A stretch of DNA of 21,389 nt, from contig JASLIL010000060.1 in NCBI GenBank assembly GCA_030152145.1, positions 1 through 21,389 on the forward strand, read 5' to 3'. Under the pieces are notes generated by a model. That model saw only the letters and a list, made by a program, of their open reading frames with translations. It ran no database searches and was not told the origin of the DNA. Origin of the DNA: Tissierellales bacterium. Lineage in GTDB: Bacteria > Bacillota > Clostridia > Tissierellales > JASKZW01. Positions 13,892 to 21,256 of this stretch are shown piece after piece. The stretch's first letter is position 1. Each line of letters starts with the position of its first letter. Both the position numbers and the translations under genes were made by a program.

Positions 13892-13925
13892 ATTTAAAAA
13901 GCTAGCCTGGGCTAGCTTTTTAAAT
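13892..13925. terminator. Shared bidirectional terminator of folP and ribH
   Basis: A perfect 16-bp stem (13892-13907 with 13910-13925) has only two bases between its arms. It begins directly after the folP stop codon and overlaps the ribH stop codon. A and T runs at its base let it work on both strands. Confidence 0.9.
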
Positions 13926-14381
13926 GCTCTTTATAAGGTTGGCCATTTCTATGGCTGTTGTAGCTGCATCAAAGCCCTTGTTACCTGCCTTGGTGCCAGC
14001 TCTTTCTATGGCCTGTTCTATGGTATCTGTTGTAAGGACACCAAAGACTACGGGCTTGGAACTTTCTAGAGATGTTTGAGCTATGCCTCTAGACACTTGA
14101 GCTGAGACATAGTCAAAGTGAGGGGTACTACCCCTTATAACTGTAGCCAGGCATATTACCGCATCGTAGTCTTGAGATTCAGCTAGTTTTTTTGCTACTA
14201 AAGGAATTTCAAAGGCTCCTGGACACCAGACTAGGGTTAGGTCTTCCTCTCTTACACCGTGTCTTAGAAGACAGTCCTTGGCTCCTTCTAGAAGCTTAGA
14301 TGTTATAAATTCATTGAATCTTCCTACTACTAGGGCGAATTTTAGGCCCTGTCCCAATAGTTTTCCTTCTATTACTTTCAT
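13920..14381 (-). CDS. ribH: 6,7-dimethyl-8-ribityllumazine synthase
   Basis: 153 residues, the usual length. The enzyme condenses 5-amino-6-ribitylaminouracil with dihydroxybutanone phosphate to make lumazine, the substrate of riboflavin synthase, in the cytoplasm; members assemble into pentamers or icosahedral shells. Family motifs are clear: ALVVGRFNEFIT near the N-terminus, CPGAFEIPLVAKKL, and RGSTPHFDYVS with the catalytic His88, then FGVLTTDTIEQA. ATG at 14381 follows TAAGGAGG, 12 bases after the ribBA stop. It is the last gene of the riboflavin operon. Confidence 0.97.
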   Translation of the reverse strand: MKVIEGKLLGQGLKFALVVGRFNEFITSKLLEGAKDCLLRHGVREEDLTLVWCPGAFEIPLVAKKLAESQDYDAVICLATVIRGSTPHFDYVSAQVSRGIAQTSLESSKPVVFGVLTTDTIEQAIERAGTKAGNKGFDAATTAIEMANLIKSI

Positions 14382-14393
14382 TTTGTAACCTCC

Positions 14394-15581
14394 TTATATA
14401 CTTAGAAGATGTCCAAGTTCTTCTTTTTTAGTTTTTATATAGTTTTTATTTTCTTCTAGTAGCTTGGACTTTATTTCTACTCTTTCAACTTCGATTCCCA
14501 CTTCCTCCATAGCTTTTATTTTTTCAGGGTTGTTGCTTATTAATCTTATTTTTTCTAGTCCTAGGTAGCTAAGTATTTGGTGGGCTATAGTGTAGTCTCG
14601 GTTGTCTATAGCTAGCCCTAGGGCTAGGTTGGCCTCTACTGTATTTAGGCCTTGATCTTGTAGTTGGTAGGCTTTTATTTTGTTTAGGAGACCTATATTA
14701 CGGCCCTCCTGCCTTAGGTATATGATTATGCCAGCCCCCTCTTTTTCCATGGCTTTCATGGAATTTCTTAGTTGTTGACCACAGTCGCATTTTCTGGAGA
14801 AAAGTGCATCACCTGTTAGACATTCAGAGTGAATTCTAACTAGGGGAACCTTAGTTTTTATATCTCCTTTTATCAGGGCTAGATGTTCTTTTTTATCTAG
14901 GTCATTTTCAAAACCTAATATTTGAAAGTCTCCAAATTCTGTTGGTAGTTTGGCCTGACCTTCAAGCCTTACTAGACATTCCTTTTTCTTTCTGTAGGCT
15001 ATTAGATCATCTATTTTTACAAGCTTTAACTGGTGTTCTTCCTTGAAAGTTAAAAGATCATCTAGTCTGGCCATTTTGCCATCTTCTCTCATTATTTCAC
15101 AGATAAGACCAGCTGGGTAGAAGCCTGCTAGTCTCGCCAGATCTACAGCTGCTTCAGTATGTCCCTTACGGCAGAGAACTCCATTTTCCTTTGCTCTTAA
15201 AGGAAAGATGTGACCCGGCTTTTTAAAGTCGAGAGGGCCTGCATCCTTATCTAGGAACTTCTTTACAGTATAGGCTCTTTCAAAAGCAGATATACCAGTT
15301 GTAGTGTCAGCGTGATCTATGGATACTGTGAAAGCAGTTTCATAGGGATCAGTGTTATTGTCTGTCATTTGCTTAAGACCTAGTTGATCCAGTCTTTTTC
15401 CACAGGATGGTAGGCAGATAAGGCCTCGACCATATTGGGCCATAAAATTTATGTCCTCAGGCTCTACCATTTGGGCTGCCATTAGTAGATCACCTTCATT
15501 TTCACGGTCTTCGTCATCTACTACTATAATCATCTTTCCTTTTTTTATATCTGATATAGCTTCTTCAATAGTATTAAACAT
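14394..15581 (-). CDS. ribBA: Bifunctional DHBP synthase / GTP cyclohydrolase II
   Basis: 395 residues with two enzymes fused. Residues 1-200 are 3,4-dihydroxy-2-butanone-4-phosphate synthase, which converts ribulose 5-phosphate; DDEDRENEGDL (22-32) and GHTEAAVDLARLAG (140-153) hold its acidic metal-binding and catalytic residues. Residues 204-395 are GTP cyclohydrolase II, which opens GTP; Zn ligands Cys254, Cys265 and Cys267 lie in HSECLTGDALFSRKCDCG, with the RQEGR signature at 290-294 and the RDYTIAHQIL element. Together they supply both precursors of riboflavin. The gene follows ribE by 10 bases with TAGGAGGG as ribosome-binding site. Both halves look intact. Confidence 0.97.
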   Translation of the reverse strand: MFNTIEEAISDIKKGKMIIVVDDEDRENEGDLLMAAQMVEPEDINFMAQYGRGLICLPSCGKRLDQLGLKQMTDNNTDPYETAFTVSIDHADTTTGISAFERAYTVKKFLDKDAGPLDFKKPGHIFPLRAKENGVLCRKGHTEAAVDLARLAGFYPAGLICEIMREDGKMARLDDLLTFKEEHQLKLVKIDDLIAYRKKKECLVRLEGQAKLPTEFGDFQILGFENDLDKKEHLALIKGDIKTKVPLVRIHSECLTGDALFSRKCDCGQQLRNSMKAMEKEGAGIIIYLRQEGRNIGLLNKIKAYQLQDQGLNTVEANLALGLAIDNRDYTIAHQILSYLGLEKIRLISNNPEKIKAMEEVGIEVERVEIKSKLLEENKNYIKTKKEELGHLLSI

Positions 15582-15591
15582 AGTAACCCTC

Positions 15592-16224
15592 CTAACAAAA
15601 TCCCTTGTCCCTTAAGAAGGCCAAGTCCATTTCATTTTCTTTTTTTAAAAGTTTCTCTAAGTACTTTGGTATTAGATCAAATTCCAGATTAAGGCTGTCA
15701 CCTGTCTTTTTAAAGTCTAGGTTGCTGGCCTGCTTTGTGTGGGGAATTATGGAAACTGTAAAACTATCTCTTAAAGCTTCTACTACTGTAAGACTAATGC
15801 CATCTATGGCTATAGAGCCCTTATCTACTAGATACTTACTGTAGTAGGGGTCCATAGATATGGTCATGAGATAGTAGTTTTCCAGTCTGCTTATGTTTTT
15901 AATGTAGCCCAGGCAGTCAATGTGGCCAGATACTAGGTGTCCATCTAGGCAGTCAGAAAGTCTAAGAGCTCTTTCAAGATTTACTCTGTCACCAAGTCTT
16001 AATTGGCCAAGATTGGTACTTTCCATGGTAGTTTTCATAAGCTGGGCCTTAAAGAAAGTAGGTTCTAGCTCTGTGACTGTGAGGCAGACACCATTTGTAG
16101 CTATGCTTTGGCCTATTACTAAATTCTCTAGGACCTGCTGGGCCTCAATGGTTAGATCTATTAGGTTGCTGGTCTTTTTTATATCTAGGATTCTACCTAG
16201 CTCCTCTACTATTCCTGTAAACAT
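15592..16224 (-). CDS. ribE: Riboflavin synthase, alpha chain
   Basis: 210 residues. The enzyme dismutates two lumazine molecules to riboflavin. It has the typical duplicated lumazine-binding barrel: MFTGIVEELG at the N-terminus, NGVCLTVTEL and VNLERALRLSD in repeat 1, GHLVSGHID at the start of repeat 2 (about residue 96), then DGISLTVVEA and IPHTKQASNLDFK. Its ribosome-binding site AGGAGG also encodes the last two arginines of RibD, whose TAA follows at once, so translation of the two is coupled. Called ribE here; some Firmicutes annotations use ribC or ribB for the same enzyme. Confidence 0.96.
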   Translation of the reverse strand: MFTGIVEELGRILDIKKTSNLIDLTIEAQQVLENLVIGQSIATNGVCLTVTELEPTFFKAQLMKTTMESTNLGQLRLGDRVNLERALRLSDCLDGHLVSGHIDCLGYIKNISRLENYYLMTISMDPYYSKYLVDKGSIAIDGISLTVVEALRDSFTVSIIPHTKQASNLDFKKTGDSLNLEFDLIPKYLEKLLKKENEMDLAFLRDKGFC

Positions 16225-16228
16225 AGTA

Positions 16229-17305
16229 TTACCTCCTGTAACATTCTAAAAGTAGGTCTTGGTCAAATTTTCTTATTTCCTCTATGGAGAAGGGGAAGGC
16301 ATCACTTACTTTGTCTACACCTTTACCAGCCACTATGGACTGGCCCCTGCCTCCAAAGATTTTTGGACCTATAAACAGGTAGAGCTTATCTACCAGTTTT
16401 TCTTCTATTAGAGAGTAGTTAAGCTCTCCACCACCTTCTACTAGTACTGAGGATATAGATCTTTTGTGAAGTTCTTCTAGAAGAAATCTTAGGTCTACCC
16501 TGCCATCCTTTGAGTCAGTCACTATAAGTTCTGCACCTTTTTTCCAGTAGGCCTCCCTTCTTTCTTGGCTGCAGGCCTTAGTTATAGCTATTAGTGTTTT
16601 AGAGTTCTTGTGATTTAGAACTTTTGCATCCAGGGGAGTGCGACCCTTTGAATCAACTATGACCCTAATAGGAGATTGGAGGCCTTCTATTCTGGTGTCA
16701 AGAGAAGGATCATCTCTTAATACTGTGTTGACTCCAACCATTATAGCCATGTACTTGTGTCGAAGCTCATGGACAAAGTGCCTGGATTTAGATCCTGTTA
16801 TCCACTTGGAATCCCCAGTTTTACAGGCTATTTTACCATCTAAAGTCATGGCAGATTTTATAGCAATAAAGGGTAGGGAAGTAGATATGTACTTTATAAA
16901 TACTTCATTTAGCTTTTTAGACTCTTCCTCTAATACTCCCACTTCTACCTCTAGACCATGTCTTTTCAAGTAGGCCAGTCCTTTCCCAGATACTAGAGGA
17001 TTAGGATCTAAATGCCCTATGTAGACCTTTCTTACGCCAGCTTCTACCAGGGCTTGACAGCAGGGGCCAGTCTTTCCATGATGACAGCAGGGTTCAAGAT
17101 TAACATAGGCTGTAGAACCTCTAGGATCATCTGCTTTTTTCAAGGCCTCTATCTCTCCGTGGTCCATGCCATATCCCTTGTGGTAGCCCTGGGCTATTAT
17201 ATTTCCACCCTTAACTAGAAGGCAGCCTACCATGGGATTGGATTTTGTAAATCCCTCTGCTTTTTTAGCTAGATCCAAGGCTTTTTTCATATATGCTTTT
17301 TTCAT
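16229..17305 (-). CDS. ribD: Bifunctional diaminohydroxyphosphoribosylaminopyrimidine deaminase / reductase
   Basis: 358 residues. The N-terminal deaminase (1-145) has a CDA-fold zinc site: H49 and E51 in HGEIEAL, and PCCHHGKTGPCC with Cys73 and Cys82; the common HAE is HGE here. The reductase (about 150-358) contains IKSAMTLDGKIACKTGDSKWIT, GVNTVLRDDP and LVEGGGELNYSL. It carries out the second and third steps of riboflavin synthesis. The ATG at 17305 follows TTGGAGG. It is the first gene of the operon, placed directly after the FMN riboswitch and its terminator, so its expression should fall when FMN is high. Confidence 0.96.
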   Translation of the reverse strand: MKKAYMKKALDLAKKAEGFTKSNPMVGCLLVKGGNIIAQGYHKGYGMDHGEIEALKKADDPRGSTAYVNLEPCCHHGKTGPCCQALVEAGVRKVYIGHLDPNPLVSGKGLAYLKRHGLEVEVGVLEEESKKLNEVFIKYISTSLPFIAIKSAMTLDGKIACKTGDSKWITGSKSRHFVHELRHKYMAIMVGVNTVLRDDPSLDTRIEGLQSPIRVIVDSKGRTPLDAKVLNHKNSKTLIAITKACSQERREAYWKKGAELIVTDSKDGRVDLRFLLEELHKRSISSVLVEGGGELNYSLIEEKLVDKLYLFIGPKIFGGRGQSIVAGKGVDKVSDAFPFSIEEIRKFDQDLLLECYRR

Positions 17306-17319
17306 ATTAAAACCTCCAA

Positions 17320-17349
17320 TAAAAAAGACCCTGAAAAATTTCAGGGTCT
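17320..17349 (-). terminator. Terminator of the FMN riboswitch expression platform
   Basis: An 11-bp perfect stem (17326-17336 with 17339-17349) is followed on the minus strand by a run of T into 17320. It lies between the FMN aptamer and ribD, the position of the attenuator in transcription-controlled rib operons. Confidence 0.9.
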
Positions 17350-17396
17350 AAAAATCTATAGAATTCCACTAAAAAATAGTAGAAAAATAGACTATG

Positions 17397-17505
17397 TTTC
17401 TTCTTTCATCCAGACTATACTGTCGGCTTCGGAATCTAACCGAATCTGCCATAAGGCTCGTGGGCTATACCACCGGTAGGGAATTTCACCCTGCCCTGAA
17501 GATAT
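17397..17505 (-). ncRNA. FMN riboswitch (RFN element)
   Basis: Read on the minus strand, the RFN consensus is present almost in full: ATCTTCAGGGCAGGGTGAAA, then TTCCCTACCGGTGG, AGCCCACGAGCC, GGCAGATTCGGTTA, GATTCCGAAGCCGACAG and AGTCTGGATGAAAGAAGA. It binds FMN and controls the riboflavin operon downstream. With the terminator at 17320-17349 it forms a transcription-attenuation switch. A consensus promoter lies just upstream. Confidence 0.98.
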
Positions 17506-17521
17506 ATTTAATTTCAAGTAG

Positions 17522-17550
17522 AATATAACACAAGGGAAAGTAGAAGTCAA
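17522..17550 (-). promoter_or_regulatory. Sigma-A promoter of the riboflavin operon
   Basis: On the minus strand, TTGACT (17545-17550), a 17-base spacer, and TATATT (17522-17527) are well placed. The start near 17515 lies about ten bases before the FMN aptamer. Confidence 0.85.
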
Positions 17551-17572
17551 ATATGTTTATAGACAAAAAATG

Positions 17573-17606
17573 TAAAAAAATAGGCTGGAATGGATCCAAC
17601 CTATTT
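17573..17606 (-). terminator. Intrinsic terminator of the helical orphan gene
   Basis: A 12-bp stem (17578-17589 with 17595-17606) with a 5-base loop is fully paired on the minus strand, one pair being G-U. A run of seven T follows on that strand. It separates the upstream orphan from the rib promoter. Confidence 0.88.
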
Positions 17607-17629
17607 GGCTTTAAACTGGAAGAACTTTT

Positions 17630-18034
17630 TTAGAGTCTGTCTAGATCTCTGTAGACTCCCTCTATTAGGCCTTGAAGGTATCTGACTTCTCTTAGGCCAT
17701 CCCCAATTTTTGCCTGGGTATACCAGTTTGCTATGGTATTATCTACAAATATATCCATGAATTTATTGAAGCTGCCTGCATTTATTCTAGTATTAACTGG
17801 TATGTCTAAGGCCATTAGTTCATTTTGAAGAGATTTTAGTTCTCTTTTTACTGACTTCAATCTGTTTTCTGCTTTTTTAATCTTATTGTGTTTTATTAGG
17901 CCTACAATAGTTTTGCCTCCTAGTATGTCGTAGATTCCCCAGTTTCTAGCAGCCTTTAGGTCTCTTTCTACCTGGTCCAACATTCTCAAGATGTCTCTAG
18001 TGTGTTTTTTTGTGCTAGTTATTGAATATCCCAT
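17630..18034 (-). CDS. Helical protein of unknown function
   Basis: 134 residues, predicted almost wholly helical with long heptad-like stretches (for example KIKKAENRLKSVKRELKSLQNEL), so coiled-coil or helical-bundle folding is expected. Features that recur in a family of small Firmicutes proteins I can recall but not name are AARNWGIYDILGGKTIVGLIKHNKIKKAE (shown here by its parts NWGIYDILGGKT and HNKIKKAE) and FMDIFVDNTIANWYTQ. No signal peptide, membrane segment or cysteine is present. The ATG at 18034 follows AGGAGGTGC, and a minus-strand TATAAT lies just upstream. It forms its own unit with a clear terminator. Confidence 0.8.
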   Translation of the reverse strand: MGYSITSTKKHTRDILRMLDQVERDLKAARNWGIYDILGGKTIVGLIKHNKIKKAENRLKSVKRELKSLQNELMALDIPVNTRINAGSFNKFMDIFVDNTIANWYTQAKIGDGLREVRYLQGLIEGVYRDLDRL

Positions 18035-18110
18035 ATTAGCACCTCCTATATACCTATATTATACCTAGTTTTCTTGAATTTAAAATAGGAGGGACCTAAG
18101 TTTAAATAAT

Positions 18111-18139
18111 TTGTAACTATATGGGACTTAAACTATGCT
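18111..18139 (+). promoter_or_regulatory. Possible promoter of the lipoprotein / ABM-domain unit
   Basis: TTGTAA (18111-18116), 17 bases, TATGCT (18134-18139). Each box has four of six consensus bases. The start would be near 18146, 20 bases before the lipoprotein ATG. Confidence 0.4.
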
Positions 18140-18165
18140 AAGATAGGGTTAATAGGAGGGATAGG

Positions 18166-18720
18166 ATGAAAAAGTTTAAATATATAGCCCTGGCAGGTCT
18201 TTTGGCCCTTAGTTTAACAGCTTGCAGTCAAAATGAAGCCAAGGAAGATGGGAAGGAAGATGTGGAGGTAGAGGTGGAGAAAGAAACTCCAGAGAAAACT
18301 GAAGAGAAAGCTGAAGAGGAAATTAAAGAAGGTGAAGCTCAGGAAAGGCTGGTTACTATAGAAAGAGAATTTTATAGAGATGGAGTCAAGCCAAATATAG
18401 AGGAATATGAATATTTCTATGATGATGGAAATGAGAGTGGAGAGTACACTAGCCTTACAAGTAACTTTGACCTAGATGGTATAAAGCTTATAGCCTTAGA
18501 ATATGAGGGAGATAAATTGGTAGAGAAGGAAGTTTTGCAGGTTTATAGTTTAAATAAGGGAGAAAGACTGCTTGTAAATGCAGTTTATCCAGAGGGTATC
18601 CCTATGCTTAAACTGAGATGGGCTGTGGAGAATGGAGAAGTTAAGGAAGATGAGTATATATTCGAGTATGATGGTAGAGATGGTGGAGAAGATAGGATAG
18701 AATTTAAGTATGGAAACTAG
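18166..18720 (+). CDS. Lipoprotein with acidic linker
   Basis: 184 residues. The signal peptide and lipobox LTAC predict lipidation at Cys20 and an outward-facing location. Residues 21-60 are a low-complexity stretch of Glu, Lys and Val (a flexible, wall-spanning linker), and 62-184 form a strand-rich domain with repeated Tyr/Glu/Asp patterns such as EYEYFYDDGNESGEY and EYIFEYDGRDGGEDRIEF. The family is not recognised. GGAGGGATAGG precedes the ATG at 18166. Its stop codon sits in the ribosome-binding region of the 30-residue miniprotein gene that follows, so the genes are probably one operon. Confidence 0.87.
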   Translation: MKKFKYIALAGLLALSLTACSQNEAKEDGKEDVEVEVEKETPEKTEEKAEEEIKEGEAQERLVTIEREFYRDGVKPNIEEYEYFYDDGNESGEYTSLTSNFDLDGIKLIALEYEGDKLVEKEVLQVYSLNKGERLLVNAVYPEGIPMLKLRWAVENGEVKEDEYIFEYDGRDGGEDRIEFKYGN

Positions 18721-18728
18721 GTGATGGC

Positions 18729-18821
18729 ATGCATATCTTAAGGCTTATAGTAACAAGTATTTTAGGCTTGGTTCTTATAGTTATAGGGGCTAGGTTTGTA
18801 AAAGAAAGTTTTAAGAACTAG
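18729..18821 (+). CDS. 30-residue membrane miniprotein
   Basis: The reading frame encodes a short basic start (MHILRL), one hydrophobic helix (LIVTSILGLVLIVIGARFV) and a charged tail (KESFKN), the plan of a single-pass membrane miniprotein. AGGTGA, which overlaps the upstream TAG, gives a ribosome-binding site at five to six bases. The TAG of this frame overlaps the AGGAGG of the next gene, so the three genes form a tight series. Small size means the evidence is moderate; function unknown. Confidence 0.6.
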   Translation: MHILRLIVTSILGLVLIVIGARFVKESFKN

Positions 18822-18831
18822 GAGGTGGCTT

Positions 18832-19113
18832 ATGTTACTTTTCAATAGAAAGATATTTCCAAAGGACAAGTATGATCAGGCTCTGGAACTAATAGAGGAG
18901 CTGGTTAGGGAATCCAAGAAGGAAGAGGGATGTTTGATATATGAAGTATATAGGGACCTGGATAATGAGCTAGGACTTTGTATATTTGAAAAGTGGGAGG
19001 GGGAAGAATACTTAAGAGCTCATATGGAGTCAGAGCACTTTAAGAATTTGGTGCCTAAAATTGGGGCTCTAGCCCAGGAAAAATCACCACTATATAAGTT
19101 TGAAAAGCTATAA
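18832..19113 (+). CDS. ABM-domain protein (YgiN-like, putative quinol monooxygenase)
   Basis: 93 residues, the normal length for the antibiotic biosynthesis monooxygenase (ABM) fold, a dimeric ferredoxin-like barrel. Typical elements are seen: an N-terminal strand, a helix ending ELVRESKKEEGCLIYEVYRD, then LGLCIFEKWEGEEYLRAHMESEHF (shown here as LCIFEKW and AHMESEHF) and a last strand YKFEKL. The E-GCLIYE, F-E-W and H-SEHF pattern is characteristic. Family members act on quinones or aromatic compounds without a cofactor, but many have no known reaction. AGGAGGTGG precedes the ATG at 18832. The stop codon lies in the stem of the terminator that ends this unit. Confidence 0.9.
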   Translation: MLLFNRKIFPKDKYDQALELIEELVRESKKEEGCLIYEVYRDLDNELGLCIFEKWEGEEYLRAHMESEHFKNLVPKIGALAQEKSPLYKFEKL

Positions 19114-19139
19114 GAGATGGAGACATCTCTTATTTTTTT
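19110..19139 (+). terminator. Intrinsic terminator after the ABM-domain gene
   Basis: ATAAGAGATG (19110-19119) pairs with CATCTCTTAT (19124-19133) around a GAGA loop, followed by six T. The TAA stop codon is inside the first arm. Confidence 0.93.
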
Positions 19140-19153
19140 ATAGAAATTAAACC

Positions 19154-19287
19154 TGACTTTAATAATCTTAATCTATGACTTTAATGAAAGGCTATGAATC
19201 AAGGTAATAGTTAATAATCTTTAAATCTTGTTGACAATAATTAACTAAAAGTATATCATATATTCAATAGTTGAAGTTTGACTTTAA
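19154..19287. repeat. Repeated TGACTTTAA boxes upstream of the DUF2089 gene
   Basis: TGACTTTAAT occurs at 19154-19163 and 19176-19185 (22 bases apart, about two helical turns). TGACTTTAA recurs at 19279-19287, after the promoter. TTAATAATCTT also occurs twice (near 19159 and 19211). These may be regulator binding sites. Confidence 0.4.
19231..19259 (+). promoter_or_regulatory. Sigma-A promoter of the DUF2089 - DUF4097 operon
   Basis: TTGACA (19231-19236), 17-base spacer, TATCAT (19254-19259). The start near 19266 gives a leader of about 38 bases. Confidence 0.75.
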
Positions 19288-19303
19288 AGAGAGGAGTGGT
19301 TAG

Positions 19304-19681
19304 GTGAAAAAGGAAATTATTGGGAATTGTCCTATCTGCAGTGGTGAATTAAAGGTTGAGAGGTTGGCTTGTAAAAAGTGTGGAACTGGTATTGAGGGAG
19401 ACTTTGACCTAAATAAATTTTCTAGATTGACTAGGGAGCAGCAGGATTTTGTAGAGATATTTTTAAAGCAGAGAGGCAATATAAAGGAAATAGAGAAGGA
19501 GCTTGGAATATCTTATCCAACTGTTAGAGGTAGATTAGACAATGTTATAAAGGCCTTGGGCTATAATCCTAAGGAGAATGAGGAGAGGCTAGATAGGATG
19601 GAGATTTTACAGAGGCTTAATGATGGGGAGATTAGTGCTGAGGAAGCAGAGAAATTACTTTTAGGAAGGGAGAGTTACTAA
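19304..19681 (+). CDS. DUF2089-type zinc-ribbon / helix-turn-helix protein
   Basis: 125 residues from a GTG at 19304 with GAGGAGTGG before it. Residues 9-26 form a four-cysteine zinc ribbon (CPIC then CKKC). Residues 40-87 form a sigma-factor-like helix-turn-helix: LTREQQDFVEIFLKQRGN, then IEKELGISYPTVRGRLDNVI. This is the DUF2089 layout, thought to act as a DNA-binding regulator. The C-terminus, MEILQRLNDGEISAEEAEKLL, matches the N-terminus of the next protein, MILKMLEEGKISAEDAENLL, suggesting the two bind each other or a shared partner. The genes overlap by one base (TAATG), so translation is coupled. Confidence 0.88.
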   Translation: MKKEIIGNCPICSGELKVERLACKKCGTGIEGDFDLNKFSRLTREQQDFVEIFLKQRGNIKEIEKELGISYPTVRGRLDNVIKALGYNPKENEERLDRMEILQRLNDGEISAEEAEKLLLGRESY

Positions 19682-20745
19682 TGAATGAAGAGAAGTTGAT
19701 GATTTTAAAGATGCTGGAAGAAGGAAAGATTAGCGCAGAAGATGCAGAAAATCTTTTGTCAGCTTTGGGAGATTCTAAGAAGGATCAGGTTAAGGATAAG
19801 CTAGGCAGCTTTACAGAGAAGACCATGGATTATTCAGAGAAGGCAGCTAGCAAGGGGCTTTCTCTGGCAGAGAATATAATGGAGGGTATTTCAGGGCTTT
19901 TTGAATCCTTAGAGGATAGTAACTTTTCAAATATTTTCTCAGGTAAGTATGAAAGTGAGTTTTATGACTTTAAGTTTGATCCAACAGCTAGGGAAAATTT
20001 AAATATAGATATAACTGGTATTAATGACACTATTAAGATTTACCCTACTGAGGATAAGGAGATTTCTATAAATGCCAATGTAAGATATGGAAAGACTGCC
20101 TTAAAGAATAGACCTAAGGAAGGTTACTACGACATGGCTGAGGAAGGTAATACCATATTTTTAAGGCCTCTTGTAAAGGAAAATATAGCTGTAAAATTAG
20201 ATGTCTTTTTGCCCAGGGCTAGCTATGGTCAGGTAAAAATAAGCAATAGGAATGCCAAGGTGGAAGTAGACAATCTTATGGCTGAAAAACTGGAGATAAA
20301 GAGCAGAAATGCAAGTATTAATCTAAAGAATATAGATGCAGATTTTATACTTTTAGAAACAAAAAATGGGAAGATAGATTTGTCTAGTATTAGATCAGAG
20401 GAAAGCAATCTACATTCATCTAATGGAAAAATTATCCTAGATTCAGTTAACACCAAGAAATTAAATGCTACAACTTCCAATGGAATTATAGATGTAGAGG
20501 GTCTTACTAGTGCCAAAGCCTTCCTAACTACTAGCAATGGAAGCATAAGTCTTAGGACAGCTGAGGATTTCAAGGGCTATTTAAATCTTAGGACAACTAG
20601 TGGTAGTGTAAACCTAGATTTAGATCAATTGGTTTTTGATATAGACAGCAAGAATATCAAGGTTGCTAGAAGCCTAGATTATGATAGCTCTGATCCAAGA
20701 GAGATAATAGCCAGTACAACTAATGGAAATATAAGCATAGCCTAG
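19681..20745 (+). CDS. YvlB-like protein (DUF4097 putative adhesin)
   Basis: 354 residues. Residues 1-30 are a short helical module also present at the end of the preceding protein. Residues 50-80 are amphipathic and helical. From about 85 on the protein is a strand-rich repeat structure with recurring xSNGxI turns (KNGKIDLSS, SSNGKIILDS, TSNGIIDVEG, TSNGSISLRT, TTNGNISIA), as in the DUF4097 beta-helix of YvlB, which is tied to envelope stress in Bacillus. No signal peptide or membrane segment is seen. ATG 19681 overlaps the previous stop by one base. A terminator follows directly after the stop. Confidence 0.9.
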   Translation: MNEEKLMILKMLEEGKISAEDAENLLSALGDSKKDQVKDKLGSFTEKTMDYSEKAASKGLSLAENIMEGISGLFESLEDSNFSNIFSGKYESEFYDFKFDPTARENLNIDITGINDTIKIYPTEDKEISINANVRYGKTALKNRPKEGYYDMAEEGNTIFLRPLVKENIAVKLDVFLPRASYGQVKISNRNAKVEVDNLMAEKLEIKSRNASINLKNIDADFILLETKNGKIDLSSIRSEESNLHSSNGKIILDSVNTKKLNATTSNGIIDVEGLTSAKAFLTTSNGSISLRTAEDFKGYLNLRTTSGSVNLDLDQLVFDIDSKNIKVARSLDYDSSDPREIIASTTNGNISIA

Positions 20746-20766
20746 GAGGTCTTAGACCTCCTTTTT
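20744..20766 (+). terminator. Intrinsic terminator after the DUF4097 gene
   Basis: AGGAGGTC (20744-20751) pairs with GACCTCCT (20755-20762) around a 3-base loop, followed by TTTT. The first arm starts in the stop codon. Confidence 0.9.
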
Positions 20767-20963
20767 CATGTATTAAAATACGTATACTGCATAAATATGT
20801 AAATATTTTTTATCTTATAATTTATAAGTGAAAGAAATTTTTGATATTTTCTGAATTATATAATACTATAGGTATATAAATGAAAGTTAGTGAAAAGAAT
20901 AGTGTATAATCTCTTGTGTTGTCAGGAGGTTAGTTGTAGAATAAATTTAAGGAGGGGCATGGT

Positions 20964-21251
20964 ATGAAAATATTTAAAATTATTGCTTTATCAGTGATAT
21001 TTGTATTAGTGTCCCTGATTTTCATAGATTTATCTTGTAGGTGTAACTGTGATTTAAAAGTCCCAGTAAAAAACTATACCTGCAAGATCTGCAAGTTTAC
21101 AACTCTAATAAAAAGGTTGATTAAGAAGGCGGTAGGATTTTCTTTATTTCTCTTGGTCTGTAAGTTAAAACTTTCAAAAATAGACCATACTTTTTTTCAT
21201 ATCCAAGAACCTAGATTCCCAGTATTATTGAAAGTTAGACTAAATCAGTAG
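20964..21251 (+). CDS. Small membrane protein with cysteine cluster (tentative)
   Basis: 95 residues. The ATG at 20964 follows AAGGAGGGG. Residues 1-22 are a membrane helix or signal (FKIIALSVIFVLVSLIFI), followed by LSCRCNCDL and later TCKICKF, five cysteines in CxCxC and CxxC spacing that could bind a metal; a second hydrophobic segment lies near 57-67. No family is recognised, and the last third reads less like a normal protein, so part of it may be out of frame. A TATAAT at 20905-20910 and a hairpin at 21257-21277 make a plausible transcription unit. Confidence 0.45.
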   Translation: MKIFKIIALSVIFVLVSLIFIDLSCRCNCDLKVPVKNYTCKICKFTTLIKRLIKKAVGFSLFLLVCKLKLSKIDHTFFHIQEPRFPVLLKVRLNQ

Positions 21252-21256
21252 ATAAA

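Noticed and set aside
18820..18835. Riboswitch or leader control for the ABM-domain gene
   Set aside because: The space is filled by the miniprotein frame and an ordinary ribosome-binding site.
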